Assembly (NCBI RefSeq): GCF_051401765.1
Contig: NW_027480429.1
Coordinates: 12,900,157-12,964,156, forward strand
DNA length: 64,000 nucleotides
Direction of reading: 5' to 3'
Origin: Calliopsis andreniformis
Taxonomy: Eukaryota; Arthropoda; Insecta; Hymenoptera; Andrenidae
The translations under genes were made by a program, and so were the position numbers. Positions 60,905 to 64,000 of this stretch are shown here, one piece after another. The notes beneath the pieces were generated by a model. That model had not been told where the DNA came from, ran no database searches, and worked only from the letters and a program-made list of their open reading frames with translations. Position 1 is the first letter of the stretch. The number at the start of each line of letters is the position of its first letter.

Positions 60905-63726
60905 GCGTTGCTCCACCAGATCGAATAGCTAGGGACTTAGAATTCATCTCTAAAAGCATAAAATACAATTAAAATACAACAGTTTTTCCATCGTATAACA
61001 GGAATAATTGCAACCAGTGTGAAAGTAATGGTCATTTCTACGTTCCGGGCAACGTAGGTTTCACTCTAGGCCGTTGATCAGCCAGAGGGAATAGTTAGGG
61101 CCTAAGGACTCAACTCCAGAAGCATAAAATACAATATAAATACAACAGTTTTTCAATCGTATAAAACGAATAATTGCAACCAGTGTGAAAGTTATGGTCA
61201 TTTCTACGTTCCGGGCAACCTAGGTTTCACTCTAGGGCGTCGCTCCAATAGGTCGAATAGCTAGGGACTTAGAATTCAACGCCAGAAGGATAAAATACAA
61301 TATATGTACATCAGTTTTTTCATCGTATAAAATGAATACTTGCAAACATTGTGAAAGTTATGGTCATTTCCACGTTCCAGGCAACCTAGGCTTCGCCCTA
61401 GGGCGTTGTTCCACCAGATCGAATAGGTAGGGCCTAAGAAGTCAACGCCATAAGAATAAAATACAATATAAATATAACAGTTTTTCCATCGTATAAAACG
61501 AATAATAGCAACCAGTGTGAAAGTTATGGTCATTTCAACGTTCCGGGCAACCTAGGCTTCACTCTAGGGCGTTGTTCCACCAGATCGAACAGTTAGGCCC
61601 TAAGAAGTCAACGCCAGAAGCATAAAATACAATATAAATATAACAGTTTTTCCATCGTATAAAACGAATGATAGCAACCAGTGTGAAAGTTATGGTCATT
61701 TCAACGTTCCGGGCTTCCTAGGCTTCACTCTATGGCGTTGCTCCACCACATCGAATAGCTACGGCCTTAGAAGTCAACGCCTGAAGCATAAAATGCAAGA
61801 AAAATACAACAGTTTTTTCACCGTATAACAGGAATAATTGCAACAAGCGTGAAGGTAATGGTCATTTTTGCGTTCCGGGCAACCTAGGCTTCACCCTAGG
61901 GCGTTGTTCCACCAAATCGAATAGTTAGGGCCTAAGAAGTGAACGCCAGATGCATAAAATACAATACAAATACAACAGTTTTTCCATCATATAAAACGAA
62001 TAATTGCAAACAGGATGAAAGTTATGGTCATTTCTACTTTCCGGGCAACCTAGGCTTCACCCTAGGGCGCTGCTCCAACAGATTGATTAGTTAGGGCCTT
62101 AGAAGTCAATGCCCGAAGCATAAAATGCAATAAAAGTACAACAGTTCTTCCATCATATAACAGGAATAATAGCAACCAGTGTGAAAGTAATGGTCATTTC
62201 CATGTTCCGGGCAACCTAGGCTTCACTCTAGGGCGTTGCTCCACCAGATCGAATAGTTAGGGCCTTAGAATTCAACGCCAGAATTCTAAAATACAATAAA
62301 GATGCAACAGCTTTTCCATCGTATAAAACGAATAATTGCAAACAGTCTGAAAGTAATGGTCATTTCTACGTTCCAGGCAACCTAGGCTTCACCCTAGGGC
62401 GTTGTTCCACCAGATCGAATAGGTAGGGCCTAGGAAGTCAACGCCATAAGAATAAAATACAATATAAATATAACAGTTTTTCCATCGCATAAAACGAATA
62501 AAAGCAACCAGTGTGAAGGTTATGGTCATTTCAACGTTCCGGGCAATCTAGGCTTCACTCTAGGGCGTTGCTCCACCAGATCAATCAGTTAGGGCCATAG
62601 AAGTCAACGCCCGAAGCATAAAATACAAAATAAATAGTACAGTTTTTGCATCGTATAAAACGAATAATAGCAACCAGTGTGAAAGTTATGGTCATTTCAA
62701 CGTTCCGGGCTTCCTAGGCTTCACTCTATGGCGTTGCTCCACCACATCGAATAGCTACGGCCTTAGAAGTCAACGCCTGAAGCATAAAATGCAAGAAAAA
62801 TACAACAGTTTTTTCACCGTATAACAGGAATAATTGCAACAAGCGTGAAGGTAATGGTCATTTTTGCGTTCCGGGCAACCTAGGCTTCACCCTAGGGCGT
62901 TGTTCCACCAAATCGAATAGTTAGGGCCTAAGAAGTGAACGCCAGATGCATAAAATACAATACAAATACAACAGTTTTTCCATCATATAAAACGAATAAT
63001 TGCAACCAGGATGAAAGTTATGGTCATTTCTACTTTCCGGGCAACCTAGGCTTCACCCTAGGGCGCTGCTCCAACAGATTGATTAGTTAGGGCCTTAGAA
63101 GTCAATGCCCGAAGCATAAAATGCAATAAAAGTACAACAGTTCTTCCATCATATAACAGGAATAATAGCAACCAGTGTGAAAGTAATGGTCATTTCCATG
63201 TTCCGGGCAACCTAGGCTTCACTCTAGGGCGTTGATCCGCCAGAGGGAATAGTTAGGGCCTAAGGAGTCAACTCCAGAAGCATAAAATACAATATAAATA
63301 CAACAGTTTTTCAATCGTATAAAACGAATATTTGCAACCAGTGTGAAAGTTATGGTCATTTCTACGTTCCGGGCAACCTAGGCTTCACTCTAGGGCGTTG
63401 CTCCACCACATCGAATAGTTATTGCCTTAGAAGTCAACGCCCGAAGCATAAAATACAAAATAAATAAAACAGTTTTTCCATTGTATGAAACGAATAATTG
63501 CAACCAGTATGAAACTTATGGTCTTTTCCACTTTCCGAGCAACCTAGGCCTCACCCTAGGGCGTGGCTCCAACAGATTGAATAGTTAGGGCCTTAGAAGT
63601 CAACGCCCGAAGCATAAAATACGATATAAATACAACAGCTTTTCCATCGTATAAAACGGATAATTGCAACCAGTGTGAAAGTAATGGTCATTTCTACGTT
63701 CCGAGCAACCTAGGCGTCACTCTAGG
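60905..63726 (+). repeat. Rearranged 17-monomer unit with an internal six-monomer duplication
   Basis: Also exactly 2,822 bp from T6 to T6, but with a different content from the unit at 1,825. The order is T6, T5, T4, T7, T15, T9 (61,735), T10 (61,901), T11 (62,067), T12 with hairpin (62,233), T7-like (62,399), a T13/T2 hybrid (62,565), T9 (62,731), T10 (62,897), T11 (63,063), T5 (63,229), T17 (63,395) and T16 (63,561). About 61,670-62,235 recurs at 62,666-63,231, 996 bp later, with the private variant 'gcaagaaaaatac' in both copies. The equal total length is therefore coincidental, not shared ancestry of the whole unit. Confidence 0.85.
62265..62289. other. Inverted repeat in a T12 monomer
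   Basis: Fourth perfect copy of the dyad. The neighbouring six-monomer duplication did not copy it: the second copy goes from T11 directly to T5. Confidence 0.85.
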
Positions 63727-64000
63727 GCGTTGCTCCACCAGATCGAATAGCTAGGGACTTAGAATTCATCTCTAAAAGCATAAAACACAATTAAAATACA
63801 ACAGTTTTTCCATCGTATAACAGGAATAATTGCAACCAGTGTGAAAGTAATGGTCATTTCTACGTTCCGGGCAACGTAGGTTTCACTCTAGGGCGTTGAT
63901 CCGCCAGAGGGAATAGTTAGGGCCTAAGGAGTCAACTCCAGAAGCATAAAATACAATATAAATACAACAGTTTTTCAATCGTATAAAACGAATATTTGCA
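63727..64000 (+). repeat. T6 and truncated T5 at the window edge
   Basis: T6 starts at 63,727 and T5 at 63,893, beginning another alpha unit. The T5 monomer is cut by the window end after 'cgaatatttgca', about two thirds of the way through. The array therefore continues to the right. Confidence 0.9.

Larger units (their letters stand above)
1..64000 (+). repeat. Tandem satellite array, ~385 copies of a 166-bp monomer
   Basis: Every stretch is built from the same unit, recognised by the ordered landmarks gcgttgctccacca, tagttagggcc, agaagtcaacgcc, gcataaaatac, tttttccatcgtat, cgaataattgcaacc, ggtcatttctacg, ccgggcaacctagg and ttcactctaggg. Starts of the 'gcgttg' landmark at 1, 167, 333, 499, 664, 830 and, far away, at 57,585, 58,415, 59,577, 61,071 and 63,893 show a 166-bp period with very few indels. 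All copies point the same way; I saw no inverted monomer and no foreign insertion. Such arrays usually belong to centromeric or pericentromeric heterochromatin; that location is inferred, not shown. The array continues beyond both window ends. The family was not recognised by name. Confidence 0.98.

Noticed and set aside
1..64000. CRISPR array
   Set aside because: The unit is 166 bp of continuous homologous sequence; there are no short identical repeats separated by unrelated spacers and no cas genes.
1..64000. Repeat region of a large repetitive protein or minisatellite inside a gene
   Set aside because: The unit length is not a multiple of three and all frames of the monomer hold stops (for example in 'tagttagg'), so it cannot encode a repeated domain.
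1..64000. Telomeric repeats (TTAGGG seen in 'atagttagggcc')
   Set aside because: It occurs once per 166-bp monomer as part of a longer box, never in tandem.
1..64000. Transposons, retroelements, tRNA or rRNA genes hidden between monomers
   Set aside because: Following the monomer landmarks leaves no gap larger than a base or two; no insertion, target-site duplication or RNA gene was seen.

Overview
The whole window is one uninterrupted tandem satellite DNA array. I found no believable protein gene, RNA gene, transposon or unique sequence. About 385 head-to-tail copies of a 166-bp monomer run in one orientation from base 1 to base 64,000, and the array leaves the window at both ends. From the monomer start at base 1 to the one at 63,893 there are 63,892 bp, against 385 x 166 = 63,910 bp. 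Only about 18 bp are therefore lost, net, over 385 copies, although neighbouring monomers clearly differ by many substitutions. This length, regularity and higher-order structure are typical of centromeric or pericentromeric satellites of eukaryotes. The sequence alone does not name the species, and I do not recognise the family. The monomer is about 41% GC with CpG close to expectation, which points weakly to a host or genomic site without strong CpG methylation.

The monomers fall into three broad families, named here for convenience. Alpha monomers form a recurring ordered set of about 17 types (labelled T1 to T17) and fill most of 1-5,874, 17,471-29,709 and 48,509-64,000. Beta monomers (markers 'aacaacttttcc', 'cactaaatatac', 'ctaaaagcataaagtac') dominate 5,875-17,470 and open each large unit of the central block. 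Gamma monomers (marker 'caaaaaaaatac' followed by 'agtgtttcc') lie at 34.0-34.5 kb, at its copies 4.65 and 9.62 kb further on, and in 44.1-54.2 kb.

Layout: 1-5,874 is alpha, with a complete 17-monomer higher-order unit at 1,825-4,646. 5,875-17,470 is beta, with a 13-monomer segment duplicated 6,971 bp apart. 17,471-29,709 is alpha again, with length-variant higher-order units of 14 and 16 monomers and local 3-mer and 6-mer duplications. 29,710-44,145 holds three almost identical 28-monomer (4,646-bp) units, the second and third separated by two extra monomers. 44,146-57,134 is a pair of diverged segments about 6.8 kb (41 monomers) apart, with a fresh 10-monomer tandem duplication inside the first. 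57,135-64,000 is alpha with many short nested duplications.

There are no genes to work together. The window records repeated unequal exchange in register with the 166-bp repeat, recent block amplification, and mosaic monomers. Open reading frames of 60 to 133 codons occur, but they are repeat shadows: 166 is not a multiple of three, so no frame stays open beyond about two and a half monomers.
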